Assembly (NCBI RefSeq): GCF_007655135.1
Contig: NC_045128.1
Coordinates: 11,842,001-11,906,000 of the forward strand
DNA length: 64,000 bases
Direction: 5' to 3'
Source of the DNA: Punica granatum
Taxonomy: Eukaryota; Streptophyta; Magnoliopsida; Myrtales; Lythraceae
Shown here: in pieces, positions 16,545 to 26,910 of the stretch
Layout of the letters: every line of letters starts with the position of its first letter
Numbering within the stretch: the first letter of the stretch is position 1
The notes under the pieces: model-generated
Told to the model about the DNA's origin: nothing
The model's input: only the letters and a program-made list of their open reading frames with translations
Databases searched by the model: none
Made by a program: the position numbers and the translations under genes

Positions 16545-16700
16545 CATGTCATCAGTGGATTGATTCAAATGATTCAATATTTGTTCATTCAATTAAGATT
16601 TCGGATTCGAATTTGGTAAATGTAGAATAGCCATGTTAGAAGAGTTTTATCCATTAATGGATCAACTCGACCCGAACTGGATTAGTTGAGGCCAATTGAA
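16545..16700 (+). repeat. tRNA-derived SINE-like copy, opposite orientation
   Basis: Reverse-orientation relative of the copy at 49900: TTCGGATTCGAATTTGG (B-box-like), then CCATTAATGGATCAACTCG and CCGAACTGGATTAGTTGAG, which match the reverse complement of the 49900 copy. Confidence 0.4.
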
Positions 16701-18011
16701 TTTTTGAATATCACGATGTACATAAAAAAATTATGTACATAAAAAAAAATATTATGCACCTGCATGTTGTCGTTGAAGACGAAAAGTCCTACGTACTACT
16801 TTTAACCTCTTACACATAATTAACATGCATGCGCTACGAGGATATACTGATAGTTACATCACTTTTTCATATTTAATTATATACATGCAAAATGATTTAA
16901 CTTCTTGCTAATAAACAATAATTCTATTTGATTTTTAAGGATAATGATTCATTCTTATGACGGTATATATGTGCCAACGACATGATTATTAGGTCGTGTT
17001 TGCGTGATTAGTATAACTAGTACACCGTGTATATATATATATATATATATATATGCAGTGATGATTAAATCCAGCTTCCATGCCCGCAATAACTTTCTCT
17101 GTGGATGCCACTTTTACTTGACCGGACATGCATGACAAACTGAATACCATAAACAGCACATTTTATGTATGTTTCTTCACGATAAAAAGTCGTATTAAAT
17201 TTCTATTATAAATTTAAATATTCGAAAATATTTTGAGGTTATGTAATATCTTCTTCACCAATTTTTTAGGACCACCGTTTCTGAAGTGAGCTCGGAGTTT
17301 CATAAAAGAAAAAGGATTCGAGGGTGGTCCTATACCTATCTGTCCCTGTCGAAACAAGCATCCATTTTCAAGAAATATCATATTCTTCAAAAGCTAAACA
17401 AAGACAAGTTACCCTTCCTCAATTATACTTGGCACGTCAGATACGAAGAAATGGACCTGTTCCCACGTGTGTCCACGTATTATTCTAGTTAAGTATGAAT
17501 TAATATTGTTATATATATATATATATATAATATTTTTTCTTTGAGTAAATTAACAGCTTCAATTTCGATAGATATATTCTATATCTAAAATAGGTCGTTG
17601 ATCAAATTTTACATCAATTGACGTGAGATATCTCTCCCACAAATGAAATTGTTAATTTAGTTTTTCTCTTTTTGCATCTTTATTTCGACCCTATAGGGAA
17701 CATTACCTATTTAGTTATTGAATGCATGATGTGATTGTTATTAAAAAATTTATAATAAAAGGAACCATACATTTACACGATCTCTATAACCGTACAGCCG
17801 TGCTATTGTCATTTCCTACATAGAATAGAATATGTTACGCATTTGCGGTAAGACATGTTATCCTATAATTTAAATCTTAAATTATATGAAAAAGATTGTA
17901 TCAATCAGTTAATTAAATTGATATACATTCTTTGGTGTATTCTAAATATGATTTAGCTTTTAGATATTATTGTGTATATATGATATTTATCTCCACATCT
18001 TATTCTAATAT

Positions 18012-18383
18012 TTGCAGCCTATATATACGACCCATAACGTTGAACCTAGGTCCAAGCACGATATCTTTCTGGGCTATGTGCCTCACTACCAAAGTGTATT
18101 GGTGCCTTTGAACGTGTATCGGGTCCGATTTACATATCTCTCCGTATCCGGTTCATCGAGCATGATTTTTCATAAACTAATTAATGTCTCGGGACATATT
18201 TCAAGGGGAAATTCACTGATTCTTTTCTCGCCTTTGTCCATCCAACCCACTGCCCAACTTCATGTGCAGGCCGTACCCTCCACCAACCCACCAGCACCCA
18301 TCAATGCTCTGGCCCAACTTCCCGCAGCTCCTAAGCCCACCGATGTCACCTCCTCCTTTGTGGGGTTTTCAGGTTGGATGTAA
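18012..18383 (+). pseudogene. Copia pol scrap
   Basis: The open frame carries a broken version of the integrase/RT linker found in Copia polyproteins: PRSKHDIFLGYVPHYQ, then a Pro/Ala-rich linker. RT and everything after it are absent. It is a fragment and not a gene. Confidence 0.5.
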
Positions 18384-18639
18384 AGTTCTAATTTTACAAG
18401 AAAAATCCTAAGTTTGCATCGTATTTTACGATGTTTAATTGCAAAATCGAACCATTATAGTAATTTCCCGAGTAAGAAATTTACAACTAAAAACACGTGG
18501 AATAGTATTTTGCCACTGGGAGACCTTCCTGTCTCGCAAGGCTTGTCTCTGCCTTCAGCTGGTAGACCCTTGTTTCGTTCCCTGTGAATATCTCTCTCGG
18601 AGATCATCTCACAAGGTCTTGGCGCTGTCAGCATACACA

Positions 18640-18895
18640 ACGCTCAACTGTAAAATCTTGCTCCATTGTGTTGATAATCCACGAGATTACGTGCCAATTG
18701 CAAGAATCCCATCGGGTCACCATCTGCAGGCCTCTTCACGCTCCCATTGACATATCCCAGCTTGTTTCTCGCCTTGAGAGCAATCATCATCGCTCTCGAC
18801 CACGTCATGTAATCGTTCCCGTTCAGCTTGCATGCCGTGAGTTGCAAGCTTGTGTTATCCGAGGGCTGTAGAGTATAAGCAGAAGGGGCGACCAA
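18640..18895 (-). pseudogene. Copia gag N-terminal fragment
   Basis: The frame reads LQLTACKLNGNDYMTWSRAM and then ARNKLGYVNGSVKRP, typical of the start of Copia gag (a UBN2/DUF4219-type domain). It breaks off into unrelated sequence and has no partner LTR nearby. It faces the opposite way to the pol scrap at 18.0-18.4 kb, so the two are probably separate insertions or a rearranged one. Confidence 0.7.
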
Positions 18896-19324
18896 GCCTT
18901 ATGCCAAGACTGCTTATCATGAATAACTCATAAAATTCTGAGGGAAGAGTAATTATTTAAAAATAGAAATGAAGTGCAGTATAGAAGGCTGTTCTCGTTG
19001 TAGTCTTTCTTTTTTCTTAATGGAATCTTGCGGTGCTCTCTGTTTTCAAAACCCAAAAAAGAAAAAAAAAATAATAAAACAAGCACGGTAAAGGAAAAAA
19101 TCGAAGAAAAGGCCAAGAACTGATAAAATACAAGACAGGGGGCTCAGCTTTCAAGTAATTACTATACATAGAATCGAGACTCAAGGAAATGCATAAATCT
19201 GCAGAAACTCTAAAAAATAACAAAGAAATTGAAGAGGGACGTGAGGGAAAATATCTGTTATTTTTACCAACGTTATGAGGTGATAAGTTGATACTGACCA
19301 TATGCATAGCTGATAATTCGATTT

Positions 19325-19535
19325 ATGTCGAAGTACCCTTTTGGGCTAATAAATTCCAAGCCGATTTGCAACACAAACTCTAGGATAGCTGATCTGTTCT
19401 TATTTATCAGTAAGTCAACCTGCAGAATGTCACCAAACCAACAAATTAAGAGACCAATGAGAAGAACAAGATCAGCTAATGCAATTTATTTTATTTAGGC
19501 AAAAAAAAAGGGAACAAATTATTGTCTATCGATTA
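19325..19535. repeat. Dispersed repeat, copy 1 (partner 47761-47975)
   Basis: Shares an ordered series of words with 47761-47975, including GTACCCTTTTGGGCTAA, TGCAACACAAACTCT, CCAAACCAACAAATTA and GATCAGCTAATG. Copy 1 lies beyond the 3' side of the truncated MYB exon and copy 2 just beyond the 3' end of the BBE-like gene. It could be an old element or a shared duplicated flank. Confidence 0.7.
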
Positions 19536-19726
19536 ATATATGCAAATTTAATTTTGGGATCTGATTTGTAATATATTAGCGGTACTTTTTATGCATAGGA
19601 CTATCGGCTGAACTCTTCATATAAGCCATTCTGACGATCCTTTGCAAAGACAATTACTTTCTTTCTTTATGCCACCAGAATGTTTATGATTAATAGGAGA
19701 TAGTAAAAGAACATATGAGTACAAAC

Positions 19727-20067
19727 CTGTGCTCATCCTCAGTCCAATGAACTACTTTCTTCCTCTTCTGCTTCTGTTTCATCTTGCCAACTGCTTCCTT
19801 CCTCATCTTCTGCTCCTGGCCCGCCCTGCCTTGGACGATACCCGACTGTCCCCGGGGTAGTTCACCCTTGAGAACGGTTTCCTGCAGGGATGCTAAGTTT
19901 TTATTCGGCATTTCATCTAGAGTCTTGCCACCCTCTGCAAAATCATCAAAATCCAAAGAAAAACGGTCCACGATCTCTATCTGAAACTGGAGTTTTCCAT
20001 TGAGACCTTGAGCGATTGCTATGAGGGAAAGAGTGTCGTAGGATGTGCAGGTCAGGAGAGCGTTTAT
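19727..20067 (-). pseudogene. Truncated MYB paralogue (first-exon fragment)
   Basis: The frame is open from 20067 to a good donor site at 19727 (AG|GTTTGT). It ends KRKKVVHWTEDEHR, the start of a MYB repeat, as in exon 1 of the MYB gene at 20879-23263 (KRKKPVPWTEDDYK). The following ~220 bp are clearly homologous to the first intron of that gene (shared GGGATCTGATTTGTAATATATTAG), but the second exon with SHAQKYY is not found before homology ends. No ATG lies in frame upstream of the coding homology before a stop at 20068-20070. It is a partial tandem duplicate. Confidence 0.7.
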
Positions 20068-21279
20068 TTAGAGTGTCTTTTGATATGTAATGGTTAGTCT
20101 ATGGATTACCCGACTTAAGTTTATATGCAGATTTTATTTTATTTTGTTTGTTTATAATCTTAAATGATGCCAGAATGGTGGAAAATTAATGTTCTGCAAC
20201 AGATAGATCCTTAAAAGGATGCATAAACGATCTTAGGCTATTTCAACATATCTAGTTCAAGAAGTCGTTGGTTCGAATCCCCATACTTCTAAAAACTGAT
20301 TTCTATTTTTTCCAGTGGACAAATCGAAAGATAGCGGCTAATTATTGCAAGAGTTTTTCATTTTACTCGGTTATGTAGTGTGGAAACCGAAACTCTTAAC
20401 TTATGAAGGCATTGAAAAGAAAACACCTGCCTTAACTACTTGTCTGTCATTGACCTGTCCCTACAGGGGCCATTTAGAGATTGCAGGCAAAGTACACCAA
20501 CAGCACCAGCAATGATCTCAGTTACTGGGGCTTGGACTACCCTCCTCTCATTGTGTACCAGCTTCCATGGCCTGCTTCTGAGGTTCTCTGATCTGGACAT
20601 GGTTGCCCTCTTCACTTCCAGGGGATATGAGACTTATCTTGGGTGTGTAACCCAAAAAAGTTCAGCTTCCATTTTGTTAATTTGTTAGCTTTCTTGTGCC
20701 TTAAATACCTTTCAAAGGCTAATCCTCAAAATTTCCAAATTATCTCGACCAAAGTACTAATAAAGTAGATCAGCTTCAGCCATATAAAAAGTAACAAGAA
20801 TCTCTGAATTTACAGAAAATCTTGGTCAAGTATTAATGGCAACAGTTGTGTCCATATGGAAGACAGTCTGGATCACATCTAATTGGTCAAGAAGCCAGGC
20901 CATTTCTCATGTGCGCCGGTGCTCTGCCCTGGTTGTGCTGTTGGCATAGGCTGGGTCGGAAAGCTGGGCACACACTGTTTGTCGTAAAAGGACGGTTGGA
21001 CTTGTTGATACTCTGCCACCGGAGATATCGGGATGGCACCACTAGAGATGTTGAAGCCTTGAATCGGAAAGTCCCGACCCATTGGTAGTGGCATCAATGT
21101 GCTGGCACTGTTCGGGATATGGGGCCGGACCATTGGTTGAACAGTAGGCACGGGCTGAAACTCCTGTCTGATGGATTGCACTCCTCTGATGAATCTATAG
21201 AGTTCCTCGCGAAGATGTGCGTTGGGTGTGTTTGGCGCCATGCTCCAAGTAACATTGGAGCTGATCTGAGTCTGACCAC

Positions 21280-22165
21280 ACCCGTCGAAGTTCAGCCTAG
21301 GGTCTGCCAAGGCCCCCATAATGGCCATCTGATGAAGTTGCTCCTGTCCAGGATAGGACCCTCCCGTGACTTGATGAAACTGGTCGGAATGGGAATGTGC
21401 TGCAGTGGGGCCTACTTGGGATAGTTTAAGCCTCTGTGGAGGGGCCTGCATCTGAGCCTGACCACACTCGTCGAAGCTCAGCGTAGGGTCTACCGAGGCC
21501 CCCATAATGGCCATCTGATGAAGTTGCTCCTGTCCAGGATAGGACCCTCCAGGGACTTGATGAAACTGGTTGGCATGGGAATGCGCCGCAGTGGGGCTTG
21601 CTTGGTATAGTTTGAGCCTCTGTGGAGGGGCCTGCATCTGAGCCTGACCACACTCGTCGAAGCTCGGCCTAGGGCCTGCCGAGGCCCCCATAATAGCCAT
21701 CTGATGAAGTTGCTCCTGTCCAGGATTGGACCCTCCCGGGACTTGATGAAATTGGTCGGCATGGGAACGCGCCACAGTGGGGCCTACTTGGGATAGTTTG
21801 AGCTGCTGTAGAGTGGGCTGCATCTGAGTCTGACCATATTCGCCGAAGCTTGGCCTAGGGTCTGCCGAGGCCTCCATCACAGGCATCTGATGAAGTTGCT
21901 CCTGTCCAGGATAGGACCCCCCCAGGACTCCATGAAACTGCCGGCCGGCATGGGACTGCACCACGGTGGGGGCTTCTTGGGATAGTTCAAGATATTGCAG
22001 AGCGGGCTGCATCTGATTCTGCCGGGGTCCCCATCACAGGCATCTGATTAAGATGGTATTGCTCCTGTACAGGAAAGGACGCTCCTGGAACCTGATAAAA
22101 CTGACCGGCATGGGACTGCACCACGGTGGGGATTTCTTGGGATAGTTCGAGCCGCTGCAGAGGTT
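21280..22165 (-). repeat. Intragenic tandem repeat, ~187-bp unit, about five copies
   Basis: Units begin near 22165, 21978, 21788, 21601 and 21415 on the minus strand and encode a ~62-aa module with the landmarks LKLSQ, FHQVPGGSYPGQEQLHQM and DPR.SFDECGQ. The spacing of 186-190 bp keeps frame among the last four units. The first unit is short and out of frame with the rest. High similarity of the inner units suggests recent expansion or gene conversion. Confidence 0.85.
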
Positions 22166-22436
22166 GGAGCATTTTCTCGATCAAGGGGCTAAGTCTGACC
22201 ACATCCTCCTCCCGAAGGATTGTGTCGTTGATGCTCTTCCTCTTCTGCCCCTTTTCCTGGTGCCCTTGCCGTTTGTAGTACTTTTGGGCATGACTTGCAA
22301 TTTCGCTTTGAGCCTTATTCGGCAACAAATATGTTGCCATTTTCTTCCATCTTTCTGGGCATGTTTCCAAGCGTTTCAATCCCAGCAAGAATATCCTATT
22401 AGTCAAGAAACATTTATTTGTCACAAAGCACGAATT

Positions 22437-22466
22437 AATATATATATATATATATATACACACACA
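22437..22466. repeat. (AT)n/(AC)n microsatellite in MYB intron
   Basis: About 20 bp of alternating AT followed by a short CA run, inside the intron 22396-22748. Confidence 0.8.
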
Positions 22467-23263
22467 AAAAGTAAATAAATTGGAAGGACTAGTGATTTTA
22501 GCAAACAATGGGCAACAAGATTGTCTATGGACTAATGCATGCACACGTTTGATCTCGGGATCTGATTTGTAATATATTAGCTATGCTTTTATGGGTAGGA
22601 CTGATTATCAGCCGAACTCTTCATATAAGTCCTATGTAACGATTCCTAGCAATACAAGAAAACGCAGAGAATTGCTCTCTCTCTTTCTTCACACCACCGG
22701 AATGTCATAATAAGAGATAGTCGAAGAAAATATCAGTATATTACGTACTTGTAATCATCCTCAGTCCAGGGGACGGGTTTCTTCCTCTTGGGCTTTTGTT
22801 CCACCTGCTCGCGAACTGCTTCCTTCCTCCTTCGCTTCTGGCCAGCCTCCCCTGGGATGATACCCGACTGTCCATGGTCTACATCACCCTCGAGACGGTC
22901 TACCAGTGGTGGTAAATGTTTATTCAGAGTCATGCCACCATTGGCGACGGCATCCTGTCCGTGCTCTTGTCCCGAATTCCAGGTCTGTCCAGCCGCATCA
23001 TCGACAGCCTCGCTGACTGCTTCCTTCTTCTCCGGCTGCTGGCCTACCTCACCTGAGACGATAGCCAGTTGTCCATGGTGTCCATCACTCTTGGGAACAG
23101 CTACCGGCACTGGTAACTGTGTTCCCATAGTAGCATCAATAGACGGCGCTGGTAACTGTGTGCCCATAGTAGAATCAATAGACATGCCACCGTTGGCGGC
23201 AGCGACATCAATGGCCTCATAAGAATTGAGCATGCAACTGATGCTTCCTTCGTTGTTGTCCAT

Positions 23264-23907
23264 ATATTTCCTTCGCCTTCAATCTCAATAATCTGGTAAG
23301 TGTGGGATGTCAGATAGCACGTTTAAATATATACATATAGATAGAGTGTTTGGATCTGTAATGATCAGATCATGAGAGAGAATATAGGATACGGTGGATG
23401 CTGAAGATTCATAGATTTTATGAAATATGATTCCCGGGATCTCCATAAGGCAGAGATTCTTACGGCCTCACATCCACCCGTAGGCTAGATTTTAGCACTT
23501 ATCAGGCGGAGTATATCATATCATAATATCATCCAAAAAGAATAAAATACAATAAAACCCAATGGTGAATCTAAGGGGGACTAAAGGAGAATCCAATTAG
23601 TGTTCTGCAACAGAAATAATATAGGGAGTCTGGCTAAACGCCGCCATTCATAAGACACTGCACTTATCAGGCAAAATTAGCTGGACTTTTTAGCAGAAAA
23701 TACTCAAAAAAAAAAACGAAAACCTTGGCGTCCTTTAGTACGGCGATTGATCCTTGAAAGATGTTTGCTGCCGTGTTTTCTATTTAGAAAGCCGAGCTAC
23801 CAAGAAGTGTTTTTTGTAGAACTGCTTCTATCGAACTGAAGCGTGAGAAAAGTATAAAAGATTTAATTCTATGTAACATTTGCGAACCCAACTCAGTCTT
23901 GCTTTCA

Positions 23908-23953
<46 letters not shown>

Positions 23954-24352
23954 GTGTTTGTATTTGTAAAATAAAACGGAGATATGATGAGCCATGCACT
24001 CAAATTGTCCTGCCCATTAAATTTTAATTTTCACAATTTTTTGAGTTTTTTAATATTTATAACATTTTCAATAAAAATGTCTTCTTTTTTAATTTTTATA
24101 ATATAGCTCATGATATAATCCGAATAAAACATCAAACTCTTTTAGTTTATGATGAAATGTTGTTAGTTACAAATAGTCAATAAATCACATATTTTTTTAT
24201 TTTTGAACATTGAATGAATCTTTTTAATAGATGGCAATATAACATGATATTTTTCAGACTTTTTTCGAAAATTTTATTTTCAATATATAATTTTTAGCCT
24301 TGAATTTTCTTCTGAGAATAAAAAATTAATATCTAATCACATAAATATTAAT
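23264..24352. other. AT-rich spacer upstream of the MYB gene
   Basis: No gene is recognisable. It contains a long (AT)n tract at about 23910-23950 and a 5' flank with no motif I can name. Confidence 0.5.
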
Positions 24353-24357
24353 ATTAA

Positions 24358-24938
24358 TGAAGAGATTTAGATCCCACGTCAAGACCTTTAAGAGGAATTG
24401 AATGAGTTTATATGAGATTGAATTCCACAATTTACCAACTTGAGTTTTTGGGTTGGAGATGGGCCCAATCACATATAGGCCAAATGGAATTTTACATAGT
24501 ATCAGAACGGATTATGTTTCCGCCCTCATCCATGCGAGCTCATACCGCGCTAAGTCTCTTTATTGAGGGTAGCCAAAGTGCGCCCATCTTTGGCCCAAGT
24601 GTAGAACTGGTTAGTTTAAGTTTCAAGGCAGTCAAAAGTGCACCTCATATTTGTCAGACCCAAGTGTAGAACTGGTTAGTTTAAGTTTATCCCCACACCC
24701 GAGCAAGGAAGAAAATGTTCGGCTCGTCGTCAGTTGTTGAGGGTGGATGTTTAAGTCTACAAGGCACGTGTTAGTCCACACGTTACCATGTGATGACATG
24801 TGTAAAGATTTAGATCCCAAATGAAAAGTTTAAGAAGAATTGAATGAGTTTATATGAAATTAAGTTCCGCATTTTACCAGCTTAAGTTTTTGGGTTAAAA
24901 ATGGGTCCAATCACTTATAGGCCTCGTAGAATTTTACT
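24358..24938 (+). mobile_element. TRIM (miniature LTR retrotransposon)
   Basis: Direct terminal repeats of ~139 bp (24358-24496 and 24801-24938) begin TG and share GATTTAGATCCC, GAATTGAATGAGTTTATATG and TTTTGGGTT. Immediately after the left repeat is TAGTATCAGAACGG, which resembles the usual primer-binding site TGGTATCAGAGC for initiator tRNA-Met. The element is flanked by ATTAA on both sides (24353-24357 and 24939-24943). The interior is ~300 bp and non-coding. Size, LTR length, PBS and duplication all fit a TRIM. Confidence 0.85.
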
Positions 24939-24943
24939 ATTAA

Positions 24944-25700
24944 TATATATTAAAATAAATATATATTAGTGTATATATATACTAGTATTTATATTTTTTT
25001 GATAACATACGATTGTGGGGGCAATTTTTAATGTAGTTTTTCTTTAACTATTTTTGAATTTTTAAAAAACTTGAGTGAATATTTTTTTTAATATATCAAT
25101 ATAATAGAAGATTTTTGAAACATTTTGAGAAAATTTTATTATCTATGTAAATATTCTATTATATCGATATCTTAAAAATATCTAATTATATCAATATTAA
25201 TATTTAAAACATATACATTAATATTAGATATATATTTATACATACGATATAAATATATATTTGAGTAAATATTATATTATATCGATATCTTACAAAATAT
25301 CTAGTTATATCAATATTAATTTTAAAATATATATATGGCAATATTACACATATATTTATACATACGACATAAATATATTTAAATAAATATATATTTCTTC
25401 TCATAATATATGATTGTATGGGTGATCTGTAATATCATTTTTTATTATCATGTTTGCGAAAGTCAATTAACATTAGCCATATACATAATGTAATATAATT
25501 TTAAGGATTGTTGAATGATTATAACAATTTAAAATACGCATGCTATACTTAATAAAACTCACAAGAAAGAACAATGAATCACGTTCTATCATGTGCAATA
25601 CACGAACTCCACGATTAATATATATATATTTCATGGAGCATGGAAATGTTGCGTAATACAAAGTTATGTGGAATGTGATCAATTTCTGATACCAAAATGT
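24944..25700. other. Very AT-rich spacer
   Basis: Dominated by ATAT-rich sequence with partial internal repetition (for example GATATCTTA-type words near 25166 and 25285). No gene seen. Confidence 0.5.
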
Positions 25701-25704
25701 TACT

Positions 25705-26165
25705 ATGACAGCTCTCCCCCCTCTCTCTCGCTGTCTCCCTCTCTAAGCTCTCCCTCTCTCTCTATATAATAGTGCCCCTCACGCCCCCTGCCGATGCTGG
25801 CCCCAGCTAATGCTGCCCTTCCTCGCCCTCCCAGTGGCCGCGCCCTTCTCTATCGCCTTTCCCTCCCCTCCTGACCCTCCCGGTGTGGCCGCCCCCTCTA
25901 GGCCTTGACCCCGTGCTTACTCTGCCTCCCTTCCCTTCTCGCCCTCTTGGTGGCCGTCCCCCTCGAGGTCCCTTCCTCACACTCTTGCCTTGCTCCCTCT
26001 CGTCCCACCTGTTGTCCTAACCCGTGATCCTCCTGCTGGTGCTGACCCGACTTGGCCTGCTGGTGCTAGCTGCCCCCTACTCGCGCTAGTGCCCACCTTC
26101 CCAATAGTCGCCCCCTACCTCATCTCCTTCCCAACGCCCTCCTTCCTTGCCTATCTCAACTAATA
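25705..26165. other. C/T-rich and GC-rich island in AT-rich DNA
   Basis: Starts with a CTCTCT tract and continues as a strongly C-rich block with loosely repeated words such as CTCGCCCTC followed by GGTGGCCG. It lacks a convincing open frame. It sits ~750 bp before the first tnp2 homology and may be a subterminal part of that element; this is inference only. Confidence 0.5.
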
Positions 26166-26317
26166 TGCTTGGGTATAAATATATATAGATAATATGTGCA
26201 TTTTTATTTTGTTTTTAGTTACATTAATTTATGTATAATTTTAAGCACAAATATTGAACAATTTATTAACAAATTAAATTTATAATGTTGCAGGTTTGTT
26301 GATCGCATCTAGGAGTA

Positions 26318-26900
26318 GTCCGCCTGCTATTTGATCACACACTGTTGAAGTATGCTCGAATTTCAAGATTCTTCGAATGCAAATCGATTATTCATTGTTT
26401 ATGATCATGCCTAGATTAGTCGCAATTATTTATCAAATAATTATGAAAAAGGAGGTTGAACTTTGGGGAATATTTGTAGCCTTTCCATCGTGCATTTGGT
26501 TTTTTCTTAGTAATAAAGATATTATCTTGATGAATCGAAGAATTTAATTTTTCCTACTAACTTAATATTATAAGTTTTCAAATTATATATGTTGGCAATT
26601 TCAAATTATATAAGCGTTCTACCTGCTGTTTGATTACACATGGTTGAAGTAGGCTCGAATTTCGATATACTTTAAATACAAATCGATTATTGATTTTTCA
26701 TGATCCTGCCTAGATGAGTCGCTTTTACTTATTAAATAATTATGGAAAAAGAGGATGAGCTTTGGGGAATATTTGTAGCCTTCCTATTGTGCATTTGGTT
26801 ATTCCTTAGTAATAAAGACATTATCTTGATGAATCAATGAATTTATTTGTTTTACTAATTTAGCATTATAAGTTTTCAAATTATATATGTTGGTAATTTA
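26318..26900. repeat. Tandem duplication, ~298-bp period, two copies
   Basis: Copy 1 (26318-26602) and copy 2 (26616-26900) share TGGGGAATATTTGTAGCC, CTTAGTAATAAAGA, ATTATCTTGATGAATC and TTTTCAAATTATATATGTTGG in the same order, with about one difference in ten bases. They lie directly before the tnp2 coding homology. Confidence 0.9.
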
Positions 26901-26910
26901 TTATTCGTAG

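Larger units (their letters stand above)
13641..17990. other. AT-rich intergenic region
   Basis: No gene-like open frame. It holds many A/T homopolymers (for example near 14097-14116), (AT)n tracts near 17031-17054 and 17511-17530, and the two SINE-like copies listed separately. The frame at 17286-17492 has no family resemblance. Confidence 0.5.
20879..23263 (-). pseudogene. MYB (SHAQKYY-type) transcription factor gene with frame break in repeat region
   Basis: Exon 1 is 23263-22749; exon 2 starts at 22395. The joint AA|GTACGT ... AG|GATATT restores WTEDDYK-IFLLGLKR. The single MYB repeat runs through RWKKMATYLL to the SHAQKYY motif, typical of plant I-box/DIVARICATA-like DNA-binding factors; nuclear location is inferred. 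Before it are two acidic, Gly/Val-rich stretches and Lys-rich KRKK. Exon 2 as written stops at 21987, giving 307 aa. In another frame the strand stays open from 22012 to 20879 as Gln/Pro-rich tandem repeats with a unique tail. A ~32-bp deletion in the first repeat unit explains the shift. Either the truncated form is the product or the copy is decaying. A truncated paralogue lies downstream. Confidence 0.75.

Noticed and set aside
20255..20295. GGTTCGAATCCCC, possible tRNA B box
   Set aside because: No A box at a proper distance and no cloverleaf. Isolated B-box-like words are common in this window.
20440..20688. 82-aa plus-strand frame near the MYB genes
   Set aside because: No recognisable motif on either strand and no splice or promoter context. 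Could be the remnant of something, but I cannot support a call.
21426..21762. Alternative minus-strand frames within the MYB repeat array
   Set aside because: Shadow frames of the tandem repeat. The 377-codon frame is the one continuous with the MYB tail.
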